From Acorus gramineus (Eukaryota > Streptophyta > Magnoliopsida > Acorales > Acoraceae), in the NCBI GenBank assembly GCA_030737835.1, contig CM060850.1:21819615-21883614 (forward strand): 64,000 nucleotides of DNA. Reading direction: 5' to 3'. A model generated the notes under the pieces. It did no database searches. It was not told the DNA's origin and saw only the letters and a list, made by a program, of their open reading frames with translations. This document shows, piece after piece, positions 34,001-45,711 of the stretch. The translations under genes were made by a program, and so were the position numbers. The first letter of the stretch is position 1. The number at the start of each line of letters is the position of its first letter.

Positions 34001-34179
34001 TATTCACAGATTCAGTCTTTTGCTTCCGCATTAGGTGTATATATCATGTCAGCTTCTTGTCGTTGTGTGTCATTCTGTTTATTGTGTATGATATATATTG
34101 TTGACCTCCTGTGTAGTTCTGATTTGATATGATATATACATTTGCCGCGTTCCGGGGTTGGCCGCCCCGGGGCGTGACA
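31002..34179 (+). repeat. 3' LTR of the gypsy element (3178 bp)
   Basis: Same length as the 5' copy, with small indels that cancel out. It ends GGCGTGACA directly against GATGG at 34180. Confidence 0.95.
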
Positions 34180-34184
34180 GATGG

Positions 34185-35987
34185 TGCCATGTTACATTGC
34201 TTGATTCCTCAATATCCTTCATGCCTGCTATGATGCCCAAGTGCCGATCAGATATGACACACAAATTGTTTATACCACCAACAGAAAAGAACAAGTTCCA
34301 AAGGAAGAAGGTCCAACTGCTTCTGTTCTCAGATTCAACTATAGCAAAGGCTATCGGAAGCAAACCATTTTCTGCATCGCAAGCAGTGGCTATCAGGAGA
34401 TTTCCTTTATACTTTCCATACAGATGTGTTCCATCGATGCAAACCAATGGACGACAATGTTTGAAAGCCTCTAAGGCTGGTCCGAATGCCCAAAAAACAC
34501 GTTCAAACTGTCGGATCGGTCTGCCCATGTTATTCTCTTGTATGACAGGGCCTTCGAAGAACACATTTGTTCCTGGATTAGACCTCCTCAAGGCATCAAC
34601 ATATAGAGGCAACTCAGCATATGATTCCTCCCAATTTCCAAATATCCTCTCCATAGCCTTCCATTTGGCACGGTTTGCTTTTGAATATGAAATTGTGTAG
34701 TGATGATCAGCACGTATCCTGTCCATTATCTCAGTAGGCCTGATTCTCAAATTATGACGAATCGTTGGCATAATCAGCTGTGAGATATAATCAGAACTAA
34801 ATTGTCTGTGATTTGAACTGAGAAGAGGATCCAAGCATGTATGAGGAACTCTCAGAGTGGAAATCTTGAACATTTCTGAACCACCGACCCTCCTCGCATA
34901 TAATCTCCAATTACATTCATCATTTATGCACTTAACGGCGTATTTTTCTGCATTTGATTTCACCACATGACATTGTGCGCATTTCTTTATGCTCCAGGTT
35001 CGGACAGCATTAATGAGTGACTTCTTATTCGCGAAAAGCTGACCAACCTCAAGTTCATTACACGAAGAAGATCCGATTTCATAAATGCATGGATGGACAT
35101 TTTCAGCCACCGCCTGCTCCATAAGCTCACGTGTAGGAAACATTTGAGGAACACTATATTCACGGATGGCAGTTCTCCTCACATCATGGTCCTCCTCACT
35201 ATCAGGTTCCTCAACCTAGCCATATTCACGATCCTCTGCTTCTTCTTCTTCTTCGGTATCTTCATCATCATCCTCTTCTTCTTCTTCCCCTTCTTGATCT
35301 TCTTCTTCTCCCCAATCTTGATCTTCTTCTTCTCCCCCTTCTTGATCTTCTTCTCCTTCATTGTTCACTTCAATTCCTTCACGAATATCGTCCCAACCCA
35401 TGTCATGAAATGGGGACCTATAAATGCAAACACAATATACTTACATATATGAATACACCCACCAAAAACATCCTATAAATTCACAATACTTACAAATGTG
35501 GTATATTCACACTCCCATAGGCATTGGTCGGTGTTGCATCAATCATATTCTCTTGGGTGCACGGAACAAACGACGACGATGAAGGTTGATATGGTTCACG
35601 AACAATGGAAGGATATGAATCTTCTGCATCATAATTCATCGCGCCACGATCTCTTTGTATGATCTCTTCCTTCTCTAACCATATTTGAATGACATGCGCG
35701 TGCTGTGGGTACAACATCATCATAACTTTCACTTCCATATCATCTTCGAGAGGGGCACCCAAACACTTTCCATCGTGAGTGGGATGCACAGCAGTCATGG
35801 ACAATTTGTAAAGACTTGGATCGGTCCCCGTCAAATGGTACATCATTTGGAGTAAATCGACATAAGAGATCTTCTTACGTATGATGGTGGTTTTCCTGGT
35901 ACCACCTTCATAAAATGAACTATCTTCGAGTTGAACAATCCTTCCGTTAAAAGAGTACATTAACGGGACATCGGATTTCTTTACCAT
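34185..35987 (-). pseudogene. MULE transposase, N-terminal part
   Basis: Exon 1 is 35987-35494 and exon 2 begins at 35417 (donor TT/GTAAGT, acceptor TTATAG), running into the gypsy insertion. Exon 1 (VPLMYSFNGRIVQLE...) looks like the PB1-like N-terminal domain of MuDR transposases. Exon 2 has a very acidic stretch from GAA/GAT triplets (35230-35390), a zinc-binding MuDR domain (KKCAQCHVVKS; CINDECNWRLYARR) and the transposase core with VCIDGTHLYGKYKGNLLIA and VISDRHLGI. These supply the first two Asp residues of the DDE triad. One in-frame TAG lies at about 35216, after the acidic stretch. The third catalytic residue lies beyond the insertion. Confidence 0.92.
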
Positions 35988-36529
35988 CTAAACCATAAAT
36001 TATTCAACTTAGTAAATATATTTCTAAATTCATAATAATAAAATCCATCCAACACATACACATTAAACACAAAAAACATTCATGCAACACATACAAAGCA
36101 TATTTCCAAAAAAATAGCCTTTCATTTTTTTAAAATGTTTACTAAGAGGCCATTGAATTATTTCCTAAGGCCATACAATTTTTTAAAAAAATTTCAAATT
36201 TTTTTAAGATTTAAAAGTTTATTTTGACAAATAAGAAATTTTAAAATAACCAAAACCCTAAAAAAATTCACATTTCACTTAACAAAACATCATACAATCA
36301 ACATTCCAATAATAAATAAATTCAACATTCAACATTTAGGATTTTTTATAAAAACCCTAATTTAATCAATAAAATCAAAACAATTGATAAATAAATAATA
36401 AAATTCAAGAACATTTAGGGTTTTGATGTTTACCTTCGGATTCAAAGTTGTTTTTGATGATTTTTCGGGGTTGGCAGCGGGTGGGTGAGTGAAAGAGGGA
36501 CAAAAGGGGTGAAAAATGGGGGTTTTGAT
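35988..36529 (-). other. MULE 5' leader/promoter region
   Basis: AT-rich, non-coding stretch between the transposase start and the right terminal repeat. It presumably holds the transposase promoter. No clear individual site is claimed. Confidence 0.4.
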
Positions 36530-36666
36530 GTTATATATAATCCGTCTCCAGTGTATAATCCGTCTCCAGTGTAAAATATCAACGGGGCTAATTTTTACAA
36601 ATATTCGGGTGGCGGAGCTATTTTTTTAAATATTTAATTTTCAGGGGCTAAAACTGCTAATTATCA
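36530..36666 (-). repeat. Right terminal inverted repeat of the MULE
   Basis: Inverted relative to 20937-21070. It contains two close copies of the ATAATCCGTCTCCAGTGTA unit and ends GCTAATTATCA against the ATAAAATAT target duplication. Confidence 0.88.
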
Positions 36667-36675
36667 ATAAAATAT

Positions 36676-37614
36676 ATTCCATGTTTTATATAATAGATTC
36701 AAATGCATGTTCAGTAAAAAAAAATGTGCTGAGATATTTGCAGGTGACATGTTTAGATATATTTCAGGGTGGGAACATGTGAATAACTATTTTTTGCATG
36801 TACCACACAGTGTGACCCAGTGTCTGACAAAATAGGGTCTAGCAGGTAAGAGTCAGCTCTGTCTGTCTTGTGTTTGTCTTGCTCATATGTTGGAAACTAT
36901 CATATACTATTGATCTGATTATATTTCTTTGGGGGCACATCTATCCCCACACACACCGTTTGCCTAATAACACATATAAAAAAACTTAAAAAACACATAT
37001 AAATTTTATTTGAACATCACTAATCCAATCAATCATTCGACGGTCGACTTGATAATCTTTTTTTAGAACAATTGATAATCAGTTTGTTAATTTTTATTTA
37101 ATAAATTTGAAAGTCACCTTGTCTACTGATGTCTTGACTCCTCGTAGCACTTTAACCTCTGTGCTACGTCGTCTTTCTTTAGTTTTTGTTTATTATTTTT
37201 TTTTATGTATCCTCTCATTCTCAATTGATTATAGAAAGATCTACTTTTTTTTTTTTTTTTTTTTTTAAATTATTTTATTCAATTAGCTAGCTAAAAAGAC
37301 AGTCAACCCAAACCCTTGTTTCTAAATTCTAATCCTTCTCGGTTCTGTAAAAGTACAGGTATTCTATTGATACCGTAATAACAAATTTCGTAATATAATA
37401 TAAGATAAAGAAAACTACTGTTGTTTCAATTTGCCGGGTAACATCAATATTTCAAAAAAAGAAAAAAAAAGAACAGAGCCTAATCAAAGCTCAATTAAAT
37501 TTGATCAAAGACCAGATATTATTATGTCATCGACAACTACGATCCAAGCGTATCCGTCAGACACACCAGTCAAAGATTTTCTCATTCACCGTCTTCTTCG
37601 ACGTCTCAGCTCCC
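36676..37614. other. Intergenic DNA and DUF819 gene promoter/leader
   Basis: AT-rich sequence with long T runs (about 37244-37266). No gene is seen until the DUF819 leader just before 37615. No specific promoter element can be supported. Confidence 0.4.
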
Positions 37615-40600
37615 ATGGCGTCTTCATCATCATCATCAATGTCGTCTCTCATCCTCCAAAAACCGCACTCACCATGCTCGATCACCCACCGATCCCTACA
37701 ACCCCACCTCAAAATCACACCCTCCCGAACCCCCTCCCTCTCCCCGCGAATCTCCTCCAAACCCACCAGAAACCAAACAATCACAGCCTCTCTGAGGATC
37801 GACGCTCCCCTCGTCTCCCCGCACGACCATTGGGGCATGTGGACCGCCCTCTTCGCCACGGGAGCCTTCGGAATCTGGTGAAACCCTCGTTTGGTTTTGG
37901 TGATTGTGTTTGTTCAATCACTAAAAGGGGGTGAATTGAATTGTTTTGATTTCTTGTTCTTTTTGTGGGGGAAGGTCGGAGGGGACGACGATGGGGAAGA
38001 CTCTGAGCGGGGCTTTGGTGAGCACGCTCGTGGGGCTCGGGGCGAGCAACCTCGGGATCATACCGTGCGAGGCTCCGGCTTATGGGGTGGTCCTCGAGTA
38101 CCTACTTCCGATGGCGGTGCCTCTGCTTCTCTTCAAGGCGGACCTCAGGCGCGTCGTGCGGTCCACGGGGACTCTCCTGATCACTTTCTTGTTGGGTTCC
38201 GGTGCGTTGTTTTACTTTACTTGATTCGTTTTTATCAGTTATTTTTTTTTAATGAAAAGATAGATATTTGTTAACCTGATTTCATTACTGAAATCAAATT
38301 ACAAATTTTGAATGAGATGAGAATATAGAAAGTAAACAGAAGGCAATAGAAACATGTAGAAGAGACATCTAACCTCCTGCTAGAGACCACCCACACCCAT
38401 GACTACTGCACTATGCAGATGCGTCCGTTGCTGAAAGTGACATCACTCGCCTTCGCAATCAATGTAGTGGTCCCATTCCTGCATACAACTTCAGAACATC
38501 TCCCACGTGTTACCGGATAATATCCAAGCTCATGTGAAAGAAGATGATTTAAACCCTCAAAATCTCCTACTAGATGATATCTAGGTTACTGATTTTAGTT
38601 TGTTTTACATAAATCTCCTACTAGTAACCATGATATCGATTTCAATTTATATCTAAAAAAAAGCATCTACAGCTAGTATCCCATAGTGTCTTCAGTAGAA
38701 GTTTTAAAAATAAATTATATCATAGTGAACTGGTATCCCAGACACCAGCGTCACCGCAATTTTCACAAAAGAAAAATGATGATGCCGGTAACACATGTAA
38801 GGTGATTAAAAAATGGGATGGTCATGTGATGTGATGCTTATATGGAAGTTAGATTGGTCATTTTAAAGTAAATTTGGGGCAATGGCTACTTGTATAAATA
38901 AATATATTCTAATTGTTATTTAGAAAAGCACAACTTTCAGTGTAGGTGATGTCTTGAAGCCATCTGCCAATCTTTTCTTTTGAGGTTCATCTGTCTAAGA
39001 CTGTTTATGCATCACGGCCTACATGTGTACTCGGACTTTCGGGACATACCTGGAGTCCTCATATCTCCATCGAACTGCATCTATGAAGCTGAAGAAGAAT
39101 TTAAGAGAGTTTTCTTGTATTGTCCTATATCCAGGTCCACTCTTCCACCAGCGTTTCAGCAAATGATAGCCATGCTTTACCCCAATCCACCTCCATATTG
39201 AGTAGAGGCATGACCTCTCAGTGCTCCCACACTCCATTGTATATGTTGGATACACACTTCCATTTCTTTGTAGTGCAATCTCATTGTCTAACAGCCTGTC
39301 ACTGCTTGTTGAAATAACTATACACAACACCCTGCCTATCCTCTCTGCTTCTTGAAGCCATGCTTCAAAGGAACTGCATTTATGCCTGTAATAGACATCT
39401 GGTATTTTAAGGCATACTTTTTATATTTATACCATTCATGTTCAATTTCAGTTTGTACTCACTCATTGTTGTACAACAGTTGCGACAACAATTGGAACTA
39501 TTGTAGCATATCTAGTAGTGCCTATGCGATCACTGGGTCAAGATAGTTGGAAGATTGCCGCTGCTCTCATGAGTCGACATATTGGAGGAGGTAACATGAA
39601 CAAGTTGGCTCATTTTTCTTTTCAAAATTTTAATGTCTTTTGAAGCTTCATTACATGAATTGTTTTCCCATTCAAACCCAGAATAATTTCGTAACAACAC
39701 TACATGAACAAGTCAAAATCATAAGTTCTTGCATCTTTTCTCCATGTTTGATGTGTCATTAATTTTGTTTCATCAGAATTACTATTATAGTTGGGACATT
39801 GTGATTTAATTATTTCCTAAAGAAGAGTTATCTGATAAACATGCGTGATTTAGAAGTTTTCTTTTGGATGGACAGAAATTTTAAAATTGCAGGTATGGTA
39901 CTAGTATTACCAAAAGAATGTTAGTACTTTTAACTTGGGTTTAGGACTGGAGCCTATCAATGTTCAATGCAAAGGAGTTTATAATTAACCAAGCAGTTAT
40001 ATGCAATGCTGTGGGAGGAAAACAGTGGTGGCCCCACAATATAGACGACAAATGATTTGGTGTCTTTTATTAGTCAACTATATTACATAGATATCTAATT
40101 TTTTTTAGTTTGGCAATGTGCCTGACGCTGTATTCATATTGCATTCGACACCCAGATACATGCCACTTCTACATAATAGTGTTAAGCATTCAGGGGCTTT
40201 GGTATCTGACACATCCTATTTACGTCTCACACCTATGAAGCACGGACGAGGACACAGACGTGGGACACAGACCATGATACTCACATGGTGACATGGAAAT
40301 TATTGAAAAACTAGGACATGGGCTAAGTAAGGACACAACAATAAAAAAAACAAATGATTATATATTATTATATATGTATTACATATGAAAAAATGAGAAA
40401 TAATGAATCCATAGAGTATAAGTTTCCTTCAGTATATAATGAAAATAAACTTATAATGATTAATGGATTAAATATTCTATTAGTAATATTTAATTTTCAT
40501 AAATGCAGAAGACGAAAAAAGCGGCAAGCAAAAAGGAAAGTAAATGTAAAACAGCACATTTGAATGATCACCCTGAAGTTTGTGCAAATAAAACTCCTTA

Positions 40601-43600
40601 TAAATATCATATGAGTAATTATTCTGTCTAATTTTTGCTAAGTGGACATTTCTTTGAACTTGCAGTTCTTTAAGTTGTTGGGAATTGTTAAATTGTCTTT
40701 TTTCCGGCAATTTTAGATTTGAATTTGTTTTTTGCATCAATTTATATGAGGTGGCAAATATCTTTTTGCTAATCTCATTGCCAACCATTTAAACTTAATG
40801 ATGACAAAACACATGCAAGATTATAACTATTATCATGTTTGATGGCCACTTAAATCTGTGAGTATCACTTGTTCAAATGAGGAGCTTTTTTTATGCAAAA
40901 TATCTTGAGTTTCAACTTTCAAGTCTTTGCTGCCTAACTATAACCTATAATTTTTTGGGAAATTTCAGCTGTCAATTATGTTGCTGTTTCGGAAGCTCTT
41001 GGTGTTTCTTCATCAGTTCTGGCATCAGGGCTAGCCGCAGACAATGTTATTTGTGCATTATATTTTACAACTCTTTTTGCTCTAGCTGCCAAAATTCCTC
41101 CGGAGGAATCAAAATCCACCCCTGGTGTGTAGTTACTCATCATTTTCTCATTTCTGATGAAAAGCATCAATATCACATATTATAAAACTTTAATTAGTCA
41201 AATATGTATCCTGTGTTCATCTGTTTAAATTCTTTGTGCTTTTCAGCTACACATTATTATCTGGAAGGTCTATGCAGTATTTGATTCATACCAATCAGAA
41301 ATTCAGAATATTAAGTTATTAGCCATGAATACTTAGTGTTGTAGAATGCATTTTGAAAATAATTCCATTAAGACCAACTCCAAATACATATTACTGTCCT
41401 TAATCAAATGGGAGCAGTATTATGCATATGTTTCTTTGATAGGTAAGTGGTGAAAATTTGAACCCATGAGCCATAGCTCAACAATAATATGCGTATGGTT
41501 CACCATGTTTTCTGTTAGTTTATCATCATCATCATCATTATTTTACTACCCTCCCAAACAAGCAACTTGTAGAATTTCCACTCACCGGTGGACCCATGTT
41601 CCAATTTTTTTTTTGTTTGCCTCCCTTGGAAGTACGAAAAAATAAAACTCAACTATTAAAAAATAATTAAATAAAGAAAAGAAAGAACAAGATAATAGAG
41701 TTATCTTTACCAATTACAACAAAAGTTTCCAAAATGAGTTATTTTTCTCATCCAATTCAGAAGTAAAAAAGTTCAAGCCTCTTAGGTCTCCCATTTTCCC
41801 CCAGAAGGACACAATCCATATGACATTGAATGAGGTAATATAGTGTTAACATGATTTGTTGATAATGCATATTTTTATAGAGTTTTTGCTTTGTATTTCA
41901 AATAACTTTCTTCAATCCCCCGTGGAGAAAATTCTATGTCCGCCACTGTTTCCACCCATCACATTGTCTGCACGAGCTGGATCTTGCAATTATAAAGATT
42001 TCAAATTGTCTATTATGCCATCATGGATCATGATCAAATAAGAAGGATGTGGATATGTGTTAGAATAAAGAAAAGAGAATTCTTGTTATTATATTAGAGG
42101 AGTCAAATGCTCTACTTATAAATACACAATGAAACCCAAAATATTAAAAAAGGAAACTAGGAAACTATTAATATCATAATAATGATAATAATGAGTCAAT
42201 ATTCTCATAATAATGACTCTTTAACACCCTCTCCCAAACTCTGAAGGGTGGAACCCTTAGAGTTTGCACAAAATAACAAACACCTCCAATAATCGAATAA
42301 TTCAATTTTGTGAATTGATAGTCGTCATCTGTCTTTTGGAATCCATCACTTCGCTCCCGCTCTTCTTGAGTCAGTTGGAGTCACTCTCGCTCTTTGAGTC
42401 AATTAGAGTCGCTCTCGCTTGTTGAGTCAGTCAGAGTCACTCCCACTCTTTGAGTCAGTCGGAGTCGTTTCCGCTCGTTGAGTCAGTCAGAGTGGTGAAT
42501 CAGTCAGAGTCGATGATCCACTAGATCAGATGGCACGCGTAGGGCTTGCGGAGGCGCGAGGAGAGGATGTGAACACGGAGGCTCAGACGAATGGCGCGGA
42601 GGAGCGCAGAAAGGTGCAAACAGGCACACGGACGGGCGCAAACGACGTCGGAGGCTGGCGGCAACGACGGGTGGCTGGTGGCGGTTGGTGTGGACCGGCG
42701 CGACATGTAGAGCTGAGAGACGAACGTAGAATATTCGTGTGTACGAAGCACGGCGGAAGGCGGCACAAGAGGCCACTAAGATCGACCAGTGGCGAGTGGT
42801 CGACGTCGGTGGGCCGATTGCAGATGGTACCCTTGATTTCCAATATGTCTGGGTGAATGAAGTACTGGAGAAGATGACAGCCTAGAGAGGCTTCAGAGAA
42901 TCACAAGGACGTGTACCTCTCCCCGGATTTGCCGGAATGCTCAGAGAGATATCTTTGCATGACGCGCATTCCCTCAGTCGCACGCGTCACGGATTGCACG
43001 AATCGATCACGTCAAGGGTGCGGAGACTGTCGACGCAGCAGCATGTGCACGTGTTGCGGAGAACAGCGGCGATGCGTGGACAGGGACGCGAACGGAGCAA
43101 ACAGTGGCCTGCGGACGATGCGAACGCCGGGACAGGTGCGCGTAGGCACGGATCAGTGCGGGCTGAGGCGTAGACGAGAGCATTGGCTGGTAGGGCGCGG
43201 CAGAGGGCGGGCATGGCACGGAGATTGGTGTCTCATCAAGACGCGTAGAAACATCGAACAACGGAAGAAGAAAAATATAGGTACCAAAAATCCTCCCCCG
43301 CTCTAATTGAAGACTCCTCAATCGGAGCAGGGAAGAAGAAGAAAAAGCTTTTTCTAGATCTAGGGTTTTTAGGGTGGCTCTGATTCCATGTTAGAATAAA
43401 AGAAATAGAATTCTTGTTATTATATTAGAGGAGTCAAATGCTCTACTTAGAGATACGCAAATGAAACCCTAAATATCAAAAAAGGAAACTAGGAAAACTA
43501 GGAAACTATTGATATGATAATAATGAGTCAATATTCTCATAATAATGACTCTTTAACAATATGCTTATTGAATGGGAAAAATGGGAAGTACTAAAATATA

Positions 43601-45711
43601 CACCAGGGGCAGCATTTTGATTTTGGAATGATCTGATCCTCATTTGGTTCTCTCCATATCTGCAGCAATCAAGTATAACTAGTAATAGCATATAAAACCA
43701 TATGATGTCATGGTGTCGTCTTCATTCATACAAACTAACCCATTTCAGCACAATCATTTTGTGTTCAAGCACCTGTCATTGGCACTTTTTAACAAATGTT
43801 ATACCACAATAGTGGCATTCTAACATATTAGTGATGTCCTGAAACTAGGGGTCTTTTGTCTTCTCTTGGTTTCATTAGTATGAATTTTTTTTTTTTTTTG
43901 AAGTAAATGGTAGGCCTACGCCTTCATATTAAATAATAAAAGAGAGAAAGCCCAAAGCAGGGACTATACATCACAAAATAAAGGCAAGGCATGATTCAGT
44001 AGTATTATTTTGACAACATTTTTTGAGTATTCTAATCTTCCATGCCAAAAACTCAATAGATAACAGTGGAAATTAAACCACCTCATAGATTTCATCCTCA
44101 TTGAGGTGCCTCTTAATAGGATGTTGATCCATCATGATCTTTATTCGCCATCTTCCTTGATAACAGTGGAAAGTAAATCACCACATAAATTTGTACCTAG
44201 TGATTAAATGTATGTATGCCTCTTTTTTGTCATTTCATAGTTTTGTTAGTCTCTATCTTTTGGACAAATCGAGTTATCTATATTTCAAATCTTTAAAAAA
44301 TAGTAAAGCAGATGAGAATGTTGTATATATACTCTGATACTGATTTAAATAAATGGAACAGATGAGCTAGTCGATACAAGACCTACATCTGAAAACAAGC
44401 TGCCTGTGTTGCAGACTGCTACAGCTCTAGCTATATCCTTTGCTATTTGCAAAGTATCCACTCACATCGCGAAGTCATTTGGGATTCAAGGTGGAAACCT
44501 TCCAATCATAACAGCAATTGTGGTTGTCCTGGCAACCCTATTTCCAGTACAATTTGGTAACCTGGCACCTGCCGGAGAGGCGATGGCATTAATTCTGATG
44601 CAGGTTGTATTATTTTCTTATTATGAAGTTCCTAGTATATTTTGTTCTTGCATAGATATTTAATTGGAAGTACAGATGATTGATTAAGGCTATTGTCATC
44701 TTTCTTGTGATTATTTGAATCTCTCCCCACGTGCTTATTTATATAGAAGAAACACTTAAATAATTATAATAGAGATACAATAGAATCAAGAAATGTGTTT
44801 TTTGTCCACCATATTATTATCATGCAATATGTACCAACCTAGGTACCCAGAACCGATTTCATCTCATTCAATACTGTCATGATGTCTTCTGAATAGCGCT
44901 TTCTCTCTTCTATTTATACAAGGGCGAAAGCCAACCTTCTCATAAAAAAAAAAAATTATGTCTTCTCAATAGAGCTTGGTCTATGTTGAGGAAGTCACTA
45001 TGTAAGAAGTAGTTTCTAGATCAGTTTATTAAGACAAGGTAGTGCAGCATTTTATATATTATTGTTAAGTTATGATCATTTATTATTTGAGTCTGACATT
45101 GTGTTAGAGCCTAGAGGTATAGAAATATTTAGTACATATGCAGTATCATTCTCAATTGCTTGTACATATAGAATTGTGTTAATACATAAGCATTATTTGA
45201 AAGCCCCCCGAGCTTACCTGATGCGTAGGTTTTGACTGGGGTTTTTTCAACTAATGTTGGAGTTCCTCATCACCTAAATAATTTATTTGAAAGCCGGCAC
45301 TCTCAAATGATTTTTCATACATTATAAGTCCATAATGAAATTCGCATCCTTAACTGTGATTGAGGCTTCCAAACATGACCACAACAGGTCTTCTTCGCCG
45401 TGGTGGGGGCGAATGGAAGCATCTGGAACGTCATCAAGACTGCACCTGGTATCTTCACATTTTCTCTGATTCAAATAGCTGTCCATCTCGCCATAATACT
45501 TGGTGTAGGAAAACTGTTGGGATTCGATCGGAAGCTGTTGCTGCTGGCTTCAAACGCCAACGTGGGAGGCCCCACAACGGCGTGTGGAATGGCCACGGCC
45601 AAGGGCTGGAATTCTTTAATTGTTCCTGGGATTCTTGCAGGTGTCTTTGGTATATCCATTGCAACATTCCTTGGCATTGGTTTTGGTATTCTGGTTCTTA
45701 AGAAAATGTGA
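37615..45711 (+). CDS. DUF819 family multi-pass membrane protein, plastid-targeted
   Basis: Six exons: 37615-37877, 37975-38201, 39480-39590, 40969-41124, 44362-44603, 45388-45711. All have GT-AG sites and matching phases, 440 aa. The Ser/Arg/Pro-rich N terminus ([19 protein letters not shown]) looks like a chloroplast transit peptide. The rest is about ten hydrophobic segments with DUF819 hallmarks: [76 protein letters not shown] and [15 protein letters not shown]. Arabidopsis At5g52540-like proteins share this layout. The family also occurs in bacteria (YjcL type) and its transport role is not established. The chosen ATG gives the transit peptide. Intron 4 holds a TRIM-like element and intron 5 a small retroposon. 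Confidence 0.93.
42058..43558 (-). mobile_element. Short non-autonomous LTR element (TRIM-like) in DUF819 intron 4
   Basis: LTRs of 169 and 170 bp (42058-42226 and 43389-43558), both TGTTAGAATA...CTTTAACA, with an exact 5-bp target duplication ATATG (42053-42057 and 43559-43563). A primer site TGGAATCAGAGC, one base from the initiator-Met type, lies inside the right LTR, so orientation is minus. The internal 1.16 kb has 28-bp tandem repeats and a GC-rich part but no recognised protein. LTR divergence is several percent, so it is older than copia B. The short LTRs, primer site and GC-rich leader resemble copia B and C. Confidence 0.92.
42366..42495. repeat. 28-bp tandem repeats inside the TRIM-like element
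   Basis: Four and a half units starting TTGAGTCAGT(T/C)GGAGTC, beginning at 42366, 42394, 42422, 42450 and 42478, with a few substitutions between units. Confidence 0.9.
44901..44957 (+). mobile_element. Tiny poly(A)-tailed retroposon in DUF819 intron 5
   Basis: A 57-bp insert ending in an A run is flanked by 19-bp direct repeats, 44882-44900 and 44958-44976, that differ at two positions. This is the mark of LINE-type target-primed insertion of a 5'-truncated sequence. The source family is not recognised. Confidence 0.65.

Larger units (their letters stand above)
24654..34184 (+). mobile_element. Ty3/gypsy LTR retrotransposon with very long LTRs, nested in the MULE
   Basis: Coordinates include the 5-bp target duplications GATGG (24654-24658 and 34180-34184). 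The element itself is 24659-34179, plus orientation. LTRs of 3178 bp start TGTTATATATG and end GGCGTGACA. The primer site TGGTATCAGAGC is at 27842-27853 and the purine tract AAGGGGGGAATAA lies just before 31002. The internal region is only about 3.2 kb. It holds a gag frame, blocks resembling parts of the LTR, and a short tail like the C-terminal end of Tekay/Del-type chromovirus pol (DRRVRRLCTKTVQLVEVRW). The main pol domains are not seen, so it is non-autonomous. LTRs differ by about 1.5-2% by eye, making it the youngest or nearly youngest insertion here. Confidence 0.95.
20937..36666 (-). mobile_element. Mutator-like DNA transposon (MULE) carrying a PMD gene
   Basis: A 15.7-kb element with terminal inverted repeats of roughly 130 bp (starting GGGTAATTAGC on the left, TGATAATTAGC inward from the right) and a 9-bp target duplication ATAAAATAT at 20928-20936 and 36667-36675. 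Nine-bp duplications and long TIRs are typical of MULEs. On the minus strand it carries a MuDR-type transposase (35987 to 23773) followed 77 bp later by a plant mobile domain gene (23695 to 21470). A Ty3/gypsy element (24659-34179) later inserted in the transposase; without it the MULE would be about 6.2 kb. The element is presumably immobile on its own now. Confidence 0.93.

Noticed and set aside
40190-40330. GACACAGACGTGGGACAC-type repeat in DUF819 intron 3
   Set aside because: Resembles a dispersed plant repeat but no boundaries or family could be supported.
42366-42495. CRISPR-like repeat array
   Set aside because: Units are contiguous with no unique spacers and lie in a plant LTR element.
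42504-43321. Several Arg-rich frames in the TRIM-like element as captured host genes
   Set aside because: Overlapping frames on both strands with no recognisable domain.
43880-44000. Poly(T)-headed retroposon with a GGTAGGCCTACGCC phrase
   Set aside because: Looks like a LINE or SINE end, but no target duplications or boxes could be found, so it is not called.
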